The notes under the pieces are model-generated. The model was not told the DNA's origin. It searched no databases and saw only the letters and a program-made list of their open reading frames with translations. This document shows, piece after piece, positions 1-9,615 of a stretch of DNA of 64,000 bases. This DNA comes from an uncultured Clostridia bacterium (GTDB lineage: Bacteria; Bacillota; Clostridia; Oscillospirales; Acutalibacteraceae). The stretch covers positions 62,001 to 126,000 of the forward strand of contig CANQUS010000003.1 of the NCBI GenBank assembly GCA_947627055.1. Reading direction: 5' to 3'. Both the position numbers and the translations under genes were made by a program. Positions within the stretch are counted from its first letter, which is position 1; the number at the start of each line of letters is the position of its first letter.

Positions 1-435
1 ATGAAGGAACACAGCGCATTGAATGAAAAGCTTACACCGCTTTCTGATTATCCCGATATTCATGTAGATATTGATTCAATTTATAAATTTGAGCCGTTGA
101 AGTTCTGGCAAAAAGTATTCTATAAACTTACCTATAACGGACATATTTATCCCAAATTTTTGCTTAAAGATGAGCCGGGCGTTATCGCATACGACTGGTT
201 TAACTGCCCCAAAAAGCAGTATAAAAGAAAGGTTTTGCTCTCTGTGAATCCGTATGAAAACACAGGTGCGATACGCGTACTTTCACGCAAAAGGTTTCTC
301 AAACTCCGACATCACTATAAAAAAACCATGAGAAATTACAATAAAAATCACAAAAGGGTCGAAAAGCAATATAGAATTCAAAGAGAGAAGTTTACCTCAT
401 ATGAATTTTGGATGAAATACCTTGGAATAAAATAA
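1..435 (+). CDS. C-terminal part of a GlfT2-like glycosyltransferase (gene probably starts before the window)
   Basis: ORF open at window position 1. Its C-terminus (YKLTYNGHIYPK...YKRKVLL...FTSYEFWMKYLGIK) parallels the C-terminus of the 473-2206 GlfT2-like protein (YYITLGGNILPS...YRARFAY...MSREFWEIYFSRY). Confidence 0.65.
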   Translation: MKEHSALNEKLTPLSDYPDIHVDIDSIYKFEPLKFWQKVFYKLTYNGHIYPKFLLKDEPGVIAYDWFNCPKKQYKRKVLLSVNPYENTGAIRVLSRKRFLKLRHHYKKTMRNYNKNHKRVEKQYRIQREKFTSYEFWMKYLGIK

Positions 436-474
436 AAGCAGCCGCACGTCAGTAAAAAACGTGCGGTTGCTTTT
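434..474. terminator. bidirectional intrinsic terminator between convergent genes
   Basis: aaaagcagccgcacgt...acgtgcggttgctttt inverted repeat with A/T tracts on both sides. Confidence 0.85.
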
Positions 475-2206
475 ATTTTGCGTCATATCTTGAAAAATAG
501 ATCTCCCAAAATTCTCGGGACATAAGCATACTTTGTTTTTGAATATATTCTTTGCGAATTTTCCTGTATTTAAAAATAAATTTAAAAAGCATACGTATAG
601 TTTGAAAAATCACCCAAAGCAGCTTTCTTTTTTTGCGCTTGGTAACAAAGCATATTGAACCGTCTTCTTTAATATGATAAGCAAATCTTGCTCTATAAAG
701 CTTATTTATGTCTGTATCCATCAGATCGAGCTTGACACATTGATTTTTTGACGGCAGAATATTCCCGCCCAAAGTAATATAATACAAAAGATTGCTTACA
801 GGATCAGGATTTTCTATTATTTTAGCGTTGCCTATCATACTTGTATCTGTTTGCGGCTTAGTTTGTGCTGAAAGGCTGATATTATATTCCGCCGGGTCAA
901 TACTCAAAAGCCAATCAGGACCTTTTAAAAAGTCGTCATAGGCCCTGACAACAGCCTCAGCGAGGAAATACCTCTGAAAAAGCGTAAGCTTACTAATGCT
1001 GGCCAACAGCTTTCTTATATTAGTTATTATACCGAGCTTGGGATTGTGCAGCGCTGTATTTATCAGTTCATTACGCTTTATGTAATATTCAAAGTGACCG
1101 ACATACTTATTCTCAAAGCCGTCATGCCATACGGCGATACCATTCATGGTGATTATAGGCCGCCTGCACCGTACTCCATATTCCACATCATCGCTCTTGA
1201 TAAAAAGAGGCAGAGGATAGCCGTATTTCTCTCCGAATGATGTGGGAAAGCAGCAATACCACCACGCCTGATAGTCGGGTATGGGCAGTTCCTCGTTGGC
1301 AAAAACATTAGCTTTTTCGCGCATATCTTTTTCATGACCAAGAGGGGTGAGATAAAAACCGTCCCAAAGCGCGCCGCACTCATACTGAATATATTGCTCC
1401 TCAGAAGGAAGCATTGCACCGCCGATAAAGGATTCATAGTATTCCTCTCTCAAGATATTAAGAAAAGAAAATGTTTTTAAAACCACATTGGTGTCAAGGG
1501 TTATATCGTCATCAAGGAATATGATATGCGTACAACCCGCTTTTGTTGCTTCGAGAAGCCCTCTGGCAAAGCCGCCGCTGCCACCGCAATTCGGGTTACT
1601 TATTATATGTATATCATCGTCAGAAAGTGTCTGAGGCAGCGTATCACCGTTATCAGCAACGAATATTATAAGCGGGAGGGAGTATTTCTTTTTAAATTTT
1701 TTAAGACGCTCTATGTTTGGAATAATATATTTTTCGCGTTTATACGTGCAGAATGAGGCGGCGAGTAAAATATCCCGCTTTGGAGTTATATCGGTTTCAT
1801 AGCGTCCCGAATTTATTATACAGTCGCTTTTTGCATATATTTCCGCATAGTATACTTCTCCGTCGCTAGCGTTTTTTATTGAAAAATTGATTTTGTGTGT
1901 AACGTTATATTGAGAAGATATTCGCTTAGAAGAAATAATATCACCGTTTTTGTTTTTTATATAAATATCGGCTGTTCCTTGAAATTCCAATGACAAGGTT
2001 ATATTTTCGGCAATAGTATATTTTCGGTATTTTCCGGCGGAAAAACAATTAAAATATGTACAAAAACTGCAAACAGTGTTTCCTTTAACAGACAGCGAGT
2101 GATTATTATTATCCACACCCTCACCGTTGTAATAAAGCCTGTATTCAGATGTGAGAACAGGAAAGGACAGTTCAAAAAGTATCATATTTATAACACTACC
2201 CTTCAT
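473..2206 (-). CDS. GlfT2-like galactofuranosyltransferase (GT2)
   Basis: 577 aa with FVADNGDTLP, NPNCGGSGGFARGL and IIFLDDDITLD (GT2 NxGGSGG and DDD motifs) and WWYCCFP, as in GlfT2-type enzymes. Confidence 0.85.
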   Translation of the reverse strand: MKGSVINMILFELSFPVLTSEYRLYYNGEGVDNNNHSLSVKGNTVCSFCTYFNCFSAGKYRKYTIAENITLSLEFQGTADIYIKNKNGDIISSKRISSQYNVTHKINFSIKNASDGEVYYAEIYAKSDCIINSGRYETDITPKRDILLAASFCTYKREKYIIPNIERLKKFKKKYSLPLIIFVADNGDTLPQTLSDDDIHIISNPNCGGSGGFARGLLEATKAGCTHIIFLDDDITLDTNVVLKTFSFLNILREEYYESFIGGAMLPSEEQYIQYECGALWDGFYLTPLGHEKDMREKANVFANEELPIPDYQAWWYCCFPTSFGEKYGYPLPLFIKSDDVEYGVRCRRPIITMNGIAVWHDGFENKYVGHFEYYIKRNELINTALHNPKLGIITNIRKLLASISKLTLFQRYFLAEAVVRAYDDFLKGPDWLLSIDPAEYNISLSAQTKPQTDTSMIGNAKIIENPDPVSNLLYYITLGGNILPSKNQCVKLDLMDTDINKLYRARFAYHIKEDGSICFVTKRKKRKLLWVIFQTIRMLFKFIFKYRKIRKEYIQKQSMLMSREFWEIYFSRYDAK

Positions 2207-2234
2207 ACAGTATGGTATTGAGATAATATGCTGT

Positions 2235-2598
2235 AAAAATTGGGCTGTCGCATTAAGATTGGAGAAATAAATACACTAAATGCAGTCAAAATTTAGTTTT
2301 AGGTCAAGCCTTTTTCAACAGGCTTGCGGTTTCCAAAGGCAGAGCCTTTGGTTTCCGTCCGCAGACGGCGAAATCATTAGCGTGAGAAAATCTACGCAAG
2401 GGTGAATTTCAAAAACAGTCCGGTGGACTGTTTTTGAAAGAGGGACGCCCTGCGATAGAGGGCGTCCCTGCTAACGATTTGTAGTATTTCACCTAGCCGT
2501 CTGTTGCTGCGATATTTATTTAGTGTAATATTTCAGAACTATAACAAATGGGGTATCGCTTAAGTTTATTAAAACTTAATGCGACAGCCCCATTTTTT
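2235..2598. mobile_element. MITE-like foldback element
   Basis: About 23-bp imperfect terminal inverted repeats: aaaaattgggctgtcgcattaag (2235-2257) and cttaatgcgacagccccattttt (2575-2597). Internal inverted repeats and hairpins; no ORF of its own. Confidence 0.6.
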
Positions 2599-3697
2599 AT
2601 TCACCAAATTCTTTTGCGACTTCATCAAATACAGCGGCTATAACCTTGTCCATGTCGTAATATTTGTAGTTACCGAGACGACCGCCGAAGATGACGTTTT
2701 CTTCCTTATCCGCCAGCTTTCTGTATTCGGCATAGAGATTATTATTCCTATCATCATTGATCGTGTAATACGGCTCATCGCCCTTTTTCCATTCTGACGG
2801 ATACTCGCGTGAAATGACCGTTTTAGGCTGCTTGCCATATTCAAAGTGCTTGTGCTCTATAATTCTTGTATAAGGAACCTCGCGCTCGGTGTAGTTGACA
2901 ACAGCATTACCCTGATAATTTTCCATATCGAGGACCTCAGTTTCAAAGCGTACGGAACGATATTCAAGGACTCCGAGACGATAGTCGTAGAATTGGTCTA
3001 TCGGACCCGTAAAGAGCGTTCTCTTAACGTTCTGAGCGTTATCCTTTATCCAATCAAAATAATCTGTATCTGTGAGGACCTCAATACCCTCCAGCATTTT
3101 TTCAATAATCTTCGTATATCCGCCTATAGGAATACCCTGATAGCGATCGTTAAAGTAGTTATTGTCAAATATAAACCTCAGAGGCAGACGCTTGATTATA
3201 AATGCGGGAAGATCCTTGCAGTCACGACCCCATTGTTTCTCCGTATAGCCTTTGATGAGTTTCTCGTAAACATCCTTACCGACGAGTGAAAGAGCCTGCT
3301 CCTCAAGATTCTTAGGTTCTGTAATGCCGAGGTCGGCGATCTGATCTGCGATTATCTTCCGCGCCTCGGCCGGAGTTTTAACGCCCCATAGCTTTGAGAA
3401 CGTGTTCATGTTGAAAGGAAGATTATAAAGCTCGTCCTTATATATTGCAACAGGAGAATTGATATAGTTGTTAAAATCAGCAAAGCTCGTTATATAGTCC
3501 CATATTTTTTTATCGCTCGTGTGAAAAATATGAGCTCCGTATTTGTGAACGTTAATACCCTCAATATTCTCACAGTAGATGTTACCGCCGATATGACTTC
3601 TCTTGTCAATTACAATACATTTTTTGCCTCGTTTTTTTGCCTCATAAGCGAACATAGCTCCGTAAAGGCCGGCGCCTACAATAAGATAATCGTACAT
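2597..3697 (-). CDS. glf: UDP-galactopyranose mutase
   Basis: MYDYLIVGAGLYGAMFAYEAKKRGKKCIVIDKRSHIGGNIY FAD site; KYGAHIFHT; GYTEKQWG. Confidence 0.97.
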   Translation of the reverse strand: MYDYLIVGAGLYGAMFAYEAKKRGKKCIVIDKRSHIGGNIYCENIEGINVHKYGAHIFHTSDKKIWDYITSFADFNNYINSPVAIYKDELYNLPFNMNTFSKLWGVKTPAEARKIIADQIADLGITEPKNLEEQALSLVGKDVYEKLIKGYTEKQWGRDCKDLPAFIIKRLPLRFIFDNNYFNDRYQGIPIGGYTKIIEKMLEGIEVLTDTDYFDWIKDNAQNVKRTLFTGPIDQFYDYRLGVLEYRSVRFETEVLDMENYQGNAVVNYTEREVPYTRIIEHKHFEYGKQPKTVISREYPSEWKKGDEPYYTINDDRNNNLYAEYRKLADKEENVIFGGRLGNYKYYDMDKVIAAVFDEVAKEFGE

Positions 3698-3702
3698 TTA
3701 CT

Positions 3703-4587
3703 TCAACCTTTCATTATTTTTCTCAGTATATTTCTTCTGAAAGTTCCAGGAGGAAATATTGCGTTGCCTAATCTGCTGCAGGAAAAGTTTTTTGTTGCGC
3801 CGCCTTCTTTGGAAAAATGAATCCGTGGAAGTTCAGCCCAATCAAGTACACCCTGCTGCTTGATATATGTCATATAAACTCCGAATAGCTGCTCGCCCAT
3901 CATTCCGTCATCACGAGGAAGTCTACCCATTAGGTTATCATCAACATACGAAAGTATGGAAAACAGCCATTCGCAATAATTGTTAAAGACATCGCTGCGC
4001 ATTATATACATATTGCAAAAATAAAGCATATTACTGCTCATATAGTTATCAAACGCAGATAAAAAATCAGGATAATACTTCGTTATCGCGTTTTTCATAA
4101 GTTCAAGCTCTCGTTTACCATTTTTTTGAGTTTTTATAAATCGCTTTTGCGCGTTATCAAACATTTTTTCAGGCAGCACGGCTATTATAGGATATTTTTC
4201 AATAATCTCCAGAATATGGCTTACTTCATAACAGTATTTTTTGAGAACCGACTCTGACGGCGATTTTTCTACAATATAAGGCCGTGGAAACGACTTGCTC
4301 TTGTATTTTTTATCCACCAGGTATTTTCGGTTAAAGGACATATAACGTCTGGTATGAAAAAAACCAAAATATTCAACATCGCAATTTTTCCAAGCGTAAT
4401 ATTGAGCAGTAAGCTCACAGTAGAATTGATTTTTTTCAGAAATATTTTCCCCGATGTTATCGCCAAGCATTCCGTCAAAAACACTATCCGCCTGAGCTGC
4501 ACCCACATGTATATTGTGTAGAAAAGGTAGCGGAGGTTTATCACTCTCGTGTGAGCATGAAATAAAGATGGTAAGCTTATCACTCAA
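3703..4587 (-). CDS. DUF4422-type glycosyltransferase-like protein
   Basis: VGAAQADSVF...DNIGENISEKNQFYCELTAQYYAWKN...FGFFHTRRY pattern of DUF4422; glycan gene context. Confidence 0.85.
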   Translation of the reverse strand: MSDKLTIFISCSHESDKPPLPFLHNIHVGAAQADSVFDGMLGDNIGENISEKNQFYCELTAQYYAWKNCDVEYFGFFHTRRYMSFNRKYLVDKKYKSKSFPRPYIVEKSPSESVLKKYCYEVSHILEIIEKYPIIAVLPEKMFDNAQKRFIKTQKNGKRELELMKNAITKYYPDFLSAFDNYMSSNMLYFCNMYIMRSDVFNNYCEWLFSILSYVDDNLMGRLPRDDGMMGEQLFGVYMTYIKQQGVLDWAELPRIHFSKEGGATKNFSCSRLGNAIFPPGTFRRNILRKIMKG

Positions 4588-4671
4588 GGACTATCACCTA
4601 AAAACTTCGAATCATAGGTATATTATAATACATTTCGTTTATATTATCAAGAGTTTTACACTGATTTAACG

Positions 4672-4706
4672 CAAAAAAACAGCGAACCGCCTAAGCGATC
4701 CGCTGT
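4672..4706 (-). terminator. intrinsic terminator of the 4736-5473 gene
   Basis: Minus strand: GGACAGCGGATCGCTTAGGCGGTTCGCTGTTTTTTTGC. Confidence 0.8.
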
Positions 4707-4735
4707 CCAAAAGACATAATAAATTTTAAATTAAA

Positions 4736-5473
4736 TTATTTAGATGACTTTTTAGCTTTAGATGTAACAACAACCGTAGCGAGAGCCGCAACTGCGATTG
4801 CACTTACAACAATGATAAGCGTAGCGGAAGCATCGCCTGTAAGAACGCCCTTACCATCATCGTTATTATTGTCAGCGGGCTTACCGTTGTTATCGCCGTT
4901 GTTATTGTTGTTGCCGTTATTATTGTCTACGATCTCAGCGAGAACATATGTTGAGAAATGAGGAGCTGTGAATGTAACGTTGCCGTCAGCGAAAGTAGCG
5001 TTTACATCCTCAAGACTCTTGGTCTCAGGATTGTAATAGAAGAGTGTGTTGCAGTTGCCGACATTCTTGATAGTAACAACAATGTCTTTGCCTGTTGCAT
5101 CGAGTACATCACCGGTATTATGATCTGTGAAGAAGAGATCGATAGCTTTTGAATCCTTAACTGTAGATGAAGAATCCAAATTCTGAAGAGCGCTGATGAC
5201 ATCAGCATTTTCAATGACAACTGCATTAAAATCAACCCAATCGACATCGAATGCGCCTGCGGGAATTGTGACGTCAACAGTCAGATCAGCAGTAGGAAGT
5301 TCGACAACGGCTTCAGTAGGATCTGTAGCGGAAAGCTCAATAGCAACCTTTTCAGACTCTACAATGTCACCGTCAGAATAGCCGATACCTGTAGCGCCGA
5401 CTGTGACAGCTGTTAATGTTGCAACTGCTGTTGCAGCGGCAACGGTGGTTAAAAGACGTTTTGAAATGTTCAT
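4736..5473 (-). CDS. secreted/cell-surface protein with Asn-rich linker and C-terminal membrane anchor
   Basis: N-terminal signal-like sequence; NNNGNNNNNGDNNG linker; VLTGD followed by hydrophobic helix and basic tail (KAKKSSK), sortase-like or TM anchor. Confidence 0.75.
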   Translation of the reverse strand: MNISKRLLTTVAAATAVATLTAVTVGATGIGYSDGDIVESEKVAIELSATDPTEAVVELPTADLTVDVTIPAGAFDVDWVDFNAVVIENADVISALQNLDSSSTVKDSKAIDLFFTDHNTGDVLDATGKDIVVTIKNVGNCNTLFYYNPETKSLEDVNATFADGNVTFTAPHFSTYVLAEIVDNNNGNNNNNGDNNGKPADNNNDDGKGVLTGDASATLIIVVSAIAVAALATVVVTSKAKKSSK

Positions 5474-5628
5474 TGAACATCCTCCTATAAAATATATTTA
5501 TTATGCTTTTGACATTGACATAATACCACAAAATATATTAAAGTGTCAATAGTAAATTCTGTTTTTTTTTTATGCGATGTTACAAACTAATTACAAAATA
5601 TAGTGTGATTTTATACAAATTGTTTTTG

Positions 5629-6747
5629 TTAAGCGCTAAGCCATGTGTTATATGGAACCACACCGTGAGCATTTTCGCTTAGTCCGTAGATGAAAGAAAA
5701 ATACGAAATGCCTAAAATCATTAAGAGAACAAGGGACGCAATTATTTGTTTCTGCTTTTGCGTCTTATTGGCAAGCCTTTTTATACCCTTATCTGTAATG
5801 CAGAAGCCTTTTTCCTTTATTGACAAATATATCTCGGGGACAAGAAGTATAAAGAATATAAGCGTATAATAAGACAGCCTTTCAATTATACCGTGCCTCA
5901 TCGCGGTTATAAAAAATAATCCGGTGATGATCGTCATGTTTATGAGGTATTTATTTTCGTCACTCATATTGATCGTGTACTTTGACAGCAAAAAGGCGAT
6001 TATTGCTATCGCGGTCGGCAGGATCGCATAGACAAACGATATGCCTTCCGTAACGAATATTGAGCGGTTATACTCCTCATGCAGGAACTTGGTGAGAATG
6101 TTTATAAGGTCTGTTGACGAAATATAGAAAATAAGCAGAAAATAGGCATATATGATCATACCCTGAGGCTTTATCTTCATTTTGATAATGAAGTAAATGG
6201 GTATCATAATAAGCACCGTTTGATGGAATAAGGACGCGATTAAAATAATTACCAAAAACTTGAAAAATTTCTTTTTCTTTATGAAGTGCCATGACAGCAT
6301 AACCAATGATACGGCGACAGCCTGACGCATAAAGTTCATTGTCATAAAGAAAAGAAATGTATTGACATATAATACCGTTGAGATCCACGGGATCTTAGAA
6401 TTTTTATAAATGAATATTGCAGCGGGGACGAGCGAAATAACAGCAAAAAAAGCCATATAATAGTAGAAGTTTGGAAAAACAAGACCTAATACCTTTGTCA
6501 AAAGTACAAAGCCTATTTCCCAATCCTTGTACTGAAGGGTTTCAAAGCCCTCCATGTGCATATTGAATTCCCCTGTCGCGTACATATTGTAGTCATAGCC
6601 TATTTTATAGCGGAAAATGGAAATAGCAAGCAACTGCGAAAAGGCAAGTATTACAAAAATAAGATTTTTCTTTTTTGACGGCTTTTTAAAGCAAAATATC
6701 GCAGCCCAAATCAATATTAAAATGTTATTAAGATGATAAATCAGCAT
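5629..6747 (-). CDS. EpsG-family polysaccharide polymerase-like membrane protein
   Basis: Polytopic, with RYKIGYDYNMY motif near N-terminus and MNFMRQAVAVSL, as in EpsG proteins. Confidence 0.85.
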   Translation of the reverse strand: MLIYHLNNILILIWAAIFCFKKPSKKKNLIFVILAFSQLLAISIFRYKIGYDYNMYATGEFNMHMEGFETLQYKDWEIGFVLLTKVLGLVFPNFYYYMAFFAVISLVPAAIFIYKNSKIPWISTVLYVNTFLFFMTMNFMRQAVAVSLVMLSWHFIKKKKFFKFLVIILIASLFHQTVLIMIPIYFIIKMKIKPQGMIIYAYFLLIFYISSTDLINILTKFLHEEYNRSIFVTEGISFVYAILPTAIAIIAFLLSKYTINMSDENKYLINMTIITGLFFITAMRHGIIERLSYYTLIFFILLVPEIYLSIKEKGFCITDKGIKRLANKTQKQKQIIASLVLLMILGISYFSFIYGLSENAHGVVPYNTWLSA

Positions 6748-6761
6748 GTTGTTCCTCCAAG

Positions 6762-8156
6762 TTAAAATCCGTTTTTGGAAAAAATTCCTTTTGTCAGCGT
6801 CATAAAAAGTATTTTTATGTCAAAGGACAATGTCCAGTTTTCTATATAATACATATCATATTTTATTCTTTCCTCAATAGAGGTGTTTCCTCCGCGCAGA
6901 TCATTTACCTGCGCCCAGCCGGTCATACCGGGCTTTACATAATGCTTGAGCATATACTGCGGAATCGACTTTCTGAATTCTTTTACAAAAAAAGGCGTTT
7001 CTGGACGAGGTCCTACAAGGCTCATATTCCCTTTAAGCACATTAAAAAGCTGTGGCAGCTCGTCGATACTGAATCTTCTTATAAACCTTCCTACTTTTGT
7101 ACATCGTTCGTCATCTTTTTCTGTCATTTTGTCGGCAATTTCGGAATTTTCCTTCATGGAACGAAACTTGTACATAATAAACTTTTTTCTGTTAAAGCCG
7201 ACACGCTCCTGCTTATATATGACCTTACCATCGGAGGTGGCCTTGATCGCAATGGCAACGCCGAGCATTAAGGGAGAAAATAGTATTATGCAAATTATTG
7301 AAATAACGACGTCACAAAGCCTCTTGATAAACGCGTTGAATTTATTGTCCAACGGTACTTTTCGCAGGCTTATAACAGGAACCGAGCCAAAGCTGCTGAC
7401 ATAAATTCTTGACGAAAACGCGTTAAATATATTTGGGATTATCGAAGTCTTGATCCCTGCTTTCTCACATTCACTGTAAATCCTTAAAAGTTTCTGTTCG
7501 TTGCTGTCGTTTATCATAAAAACAGCCTCATCTATTGAGTTTGCTTCAAGATAACGTGGGATAGCCTTGAAAATTCCGAGATATGGGTATTGGGGTATCT
7601 GCGACGTTTTATCGTTAAAATACCCCAAAATTTCATACCCGTATGAGGAATTGGCTTTTATGCTTTCAATGAATTTTTCAGTACAATTATTTATTCCTAT
7701 GATTACTATAAATTTTTTGTTATAGCCTTTTTTGCGCAGATACCTCAGCAATTTTCTGAGAAAAAACCTGTAAGAAACGATTATAACAGTATTTACTATA
7801 AAAAGAATTATTAAAAATATCTGTGTGTTATATATATTATTTATTATAAGGCAGGTCAGTTCAAGTGCAAAAAAGGATACCATGTTGGCCTTGAGGACAT
7901 TGACTGCCTCGTAATAAAATCGAGTTGTCCTGTGCGATGAGTACAAATCAAACAGCTTATAGAATATTAAATGTGTAACAATAATTATCAACGAAAATAT
8001 TATAAGAGTTACTATATCCTCTTTATGAAAAATATCTTCAAGTGATTCCTGAACACTTTGTGACAGAAGATATGTAATAATGATACTTATAGATACCGAG
8101 ACAGCATCAATAAGTACATTTATAACACTAAATTTTCGCTGATTCTGCTTTATCAT
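6762..8156 (-). CDS. polyprenyl-phosphate sugar-phosphotransferase (WbaP/EpsL-like)
   Basis: N-terminal TM helices; C-terminal KRLCDVVISI...YKQERVGFNRKKFIMYKFRSM...RRFSIDELPQLFNVLKGNMSLVGPRPE...KPGMTGWAQVN. Confidence 0.95.
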   Translation of the reverse strand: MIKQNQRKFSVINVLIDAVSVSISIIITYLLSQSVQESLEDIFHKEDIVTLIIFSLIIIVTHLIFYKLFDLYSSHRTTRFYYEAVNVLKANMVSFFALELTCLIINNIYNTQIFLIILFIVNTVIIVSYRFFLRKLLRYLRKKGYNKKFIVIIGINNCTEKFIESIKANSSYGYEILGYFNDKTSQIPQYPYLGIFKAIPRYLEANSIDEAVFMINDSNEQKLLRIYSECEKAGIKTSIIPNIFNAFSSRIYVSSFGSVPVISLRKVPLDNKFNAFIKRLCDVVISIICIILFSPLMLGVAIAIKATSDGKVIYKQERVGFNRKKFIMYKFRSMKENSEIADKMTEKDDERCTKVGRFIRRFSIDELPQLFNVLKGNMSLVGPRPETPFFVKEFRKSIPQYMLKHYVKPGMTGWAQVNDLRGGNTSIEERIKYDMYYIENWTLSFDIKILFMTLTKGIFSKNGF

Positions 8157-8219
8157 TCTACTTCACTTCCAAATATCGGAGGTAATTTTCGTATGCACCA
8201 ATAAAATCATTTTATCCTG

Positions 8220-8305
8220 TATAACTCAGGCAATATGTCCCCGCCTCTCATGCGGCTTACGCTGCGCCTGCGGTGTTGAATGAAGGGTCAAGCAAATTAT
8301 TGAAT
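8220..8305. repeat. copy A of a two-copy intergenic structured element
   Basis: tataactcaggcaatatgtccccgcctctcatgcgg...ttgaatgaagggtcaagcaaattattgaat; ungapped block alignment to 37647-37720 (29/36 and 24/30 identical by eye). Confidence 0.65.
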
Positions 8306-9612
8306 TATTCATACATTTCCTCACGCTGTCTTTTTTTAATGAGAAACTTTTTGTATTTTACAGTGAACCACAGCAAAATAACGAGAATAGATAAAAATAT
8401 AAACGCTATAATCAGCATGCTGTATTGGTCTGATTCCACTTCACGCACAGTGATCCTGCAAACAGCCTTACTTTTTGAATCAGGAGTAGTATATACAATA
8501 TCCGCATATCCGCTTTTGACAGCTACAATTTCTCCGTTGTCATTTATATCAACTACAGATTTATCGGTGGATGTAACCTTGAGCTTTGAAACATCAGCAT
8601 CACGCGGCGTTGTAATTATTTCAAGCGATTCTATATCTCCAACATTCATCAGTAAATACTCGTCTGTGAGTTTGACCTCCGTAGGAGTCGTACTTTTATC
8701 AGATCTGAGTTCGCCGTCTATTGTCAATAGTGAATCACCGTTAATTATACCGGTTATCTTTATATCCTTACCTGATATTGTAATGCTACCACTGTTAATG
8801 ACTTTTTTGGCAGTTGGACTGTAATATGCAAGAGTGTATTTGCCGTTCGGTATACCCGAGAAAGTAAATTTACCAAAGGAATCTGTTTTAACAGTCGAAA
8901 AATAGTTCTTTTTATCTGATTTAGTGCAAAGTGCAACTATTGTATTCTTATATACTTTATTCGAGGAATCAATAAGAGAGCCGGATACGCTGTGGCCCGA
9001 ATGAAACTTGCTGCCCTCACCTACGTTCACGGTGCATTTTTTTGTTGTTTTGCCGAATGTTGCGCTGATCGTTGCAGTTCCTTCGCTCACTGCCTCGATT
9101 CTGCCGTATCTGTTTACGGCTGCAATGTTATTGTCAGAGCTTTTAAAGGATGCCGCCTTGGTAAAGACATACTCACCCTTATTGTAGGTATAAAATAAAG
9201 ATGACACACTTCCCGTCCTGAGTGAAATAGTATCGTCTTTAAGATCTATAACCTCGGTATCAGTATTTTCAGTAACAGTGACCCGGCAGGTTGCAAAGCT
9301 GAATCCGTCATCACTTGTAACGGTAATATATGTCGAGCCTTTTCCTACTGCAAGTATAAGTCCGCTGTCGGATACATTTGCAACCATGGTATTATCTGAG
9401 TAAAACGTCGCACCCTGTGATGCTTCTTCGGGTACGATTTCCCATTGTAATTGGTATGACTTACCTGATGATAGTGTTATATCATTAGTATTTAAAATTA
9501 TGCCCTCCGAATTTACTGCGAAAGCAGTGAAGCGGGGCAAAGATAAAGAAATAATCATAAGCATAAATACACTTATGATTTTCATAAGCGAGATGCGCGG
9601 TTTAGTGTGCAT
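8305..9612 (-). CDS. surface protein with Ig-like (BIG2) domains and a carboxypeptidase-regulatory-like domain
   Basis: Signal peptide; repeated VSDSGLILAVGKGSTYITVTS / VNRYGRIEAVSEGTATISATF / INDNGEIVAVKSGYADIVY; TDSFGKFTFSGIPNGKYTLAYY; C-terminal TM. Confidence 0.85.
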   Translation of the reverse strand: MHTKPRISLMKIISVFMLMIISLSLPRFTAFAVNSEGIILNTNDITLSSGKSYQLQWEIVPEEASQGATFYSDNTMVANVSDSGLILAVGKGSTYITVTSDDGFSFATCRVTVTENTDTEVIDLKDDTISLRTGSVSSLFYTYNKGEYVFTKAASFKSSDNNIAAVNRYGRIEAVSEGTATISATFGKTTKKCTVNVGEGSKFHSGHSVSGSLIDSSNKVYKNTIVALCTKSDKKNYFSTVKTDSFGKFTFSGIPNGKYTLAYYSPTAKKVINSGSITISGKDIKITGIINGDSLLTIDGELRSDKSTTPTEVKLTDEYLLMNVGDIESLEIITTPRDADVSKLKVTSTDKSVVDINDNGEIVAVKSGYADIVYTTPDSKSKAVCRITVREVESDQYSMLIIAFIFLSILVILLWFTVKYKKFLIKKRQREEMYE

Positions 9613-9615
9613 TAT

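Noticed and set aside
4850-4930. Simple-sequence repeat (gttatt/gttgtt) as possible CRISPR or phase-variable tract
   Set aside because: It encodes the Asn-rich linker; degenerate, no spacer structure and no homopolymer suited to slippage.
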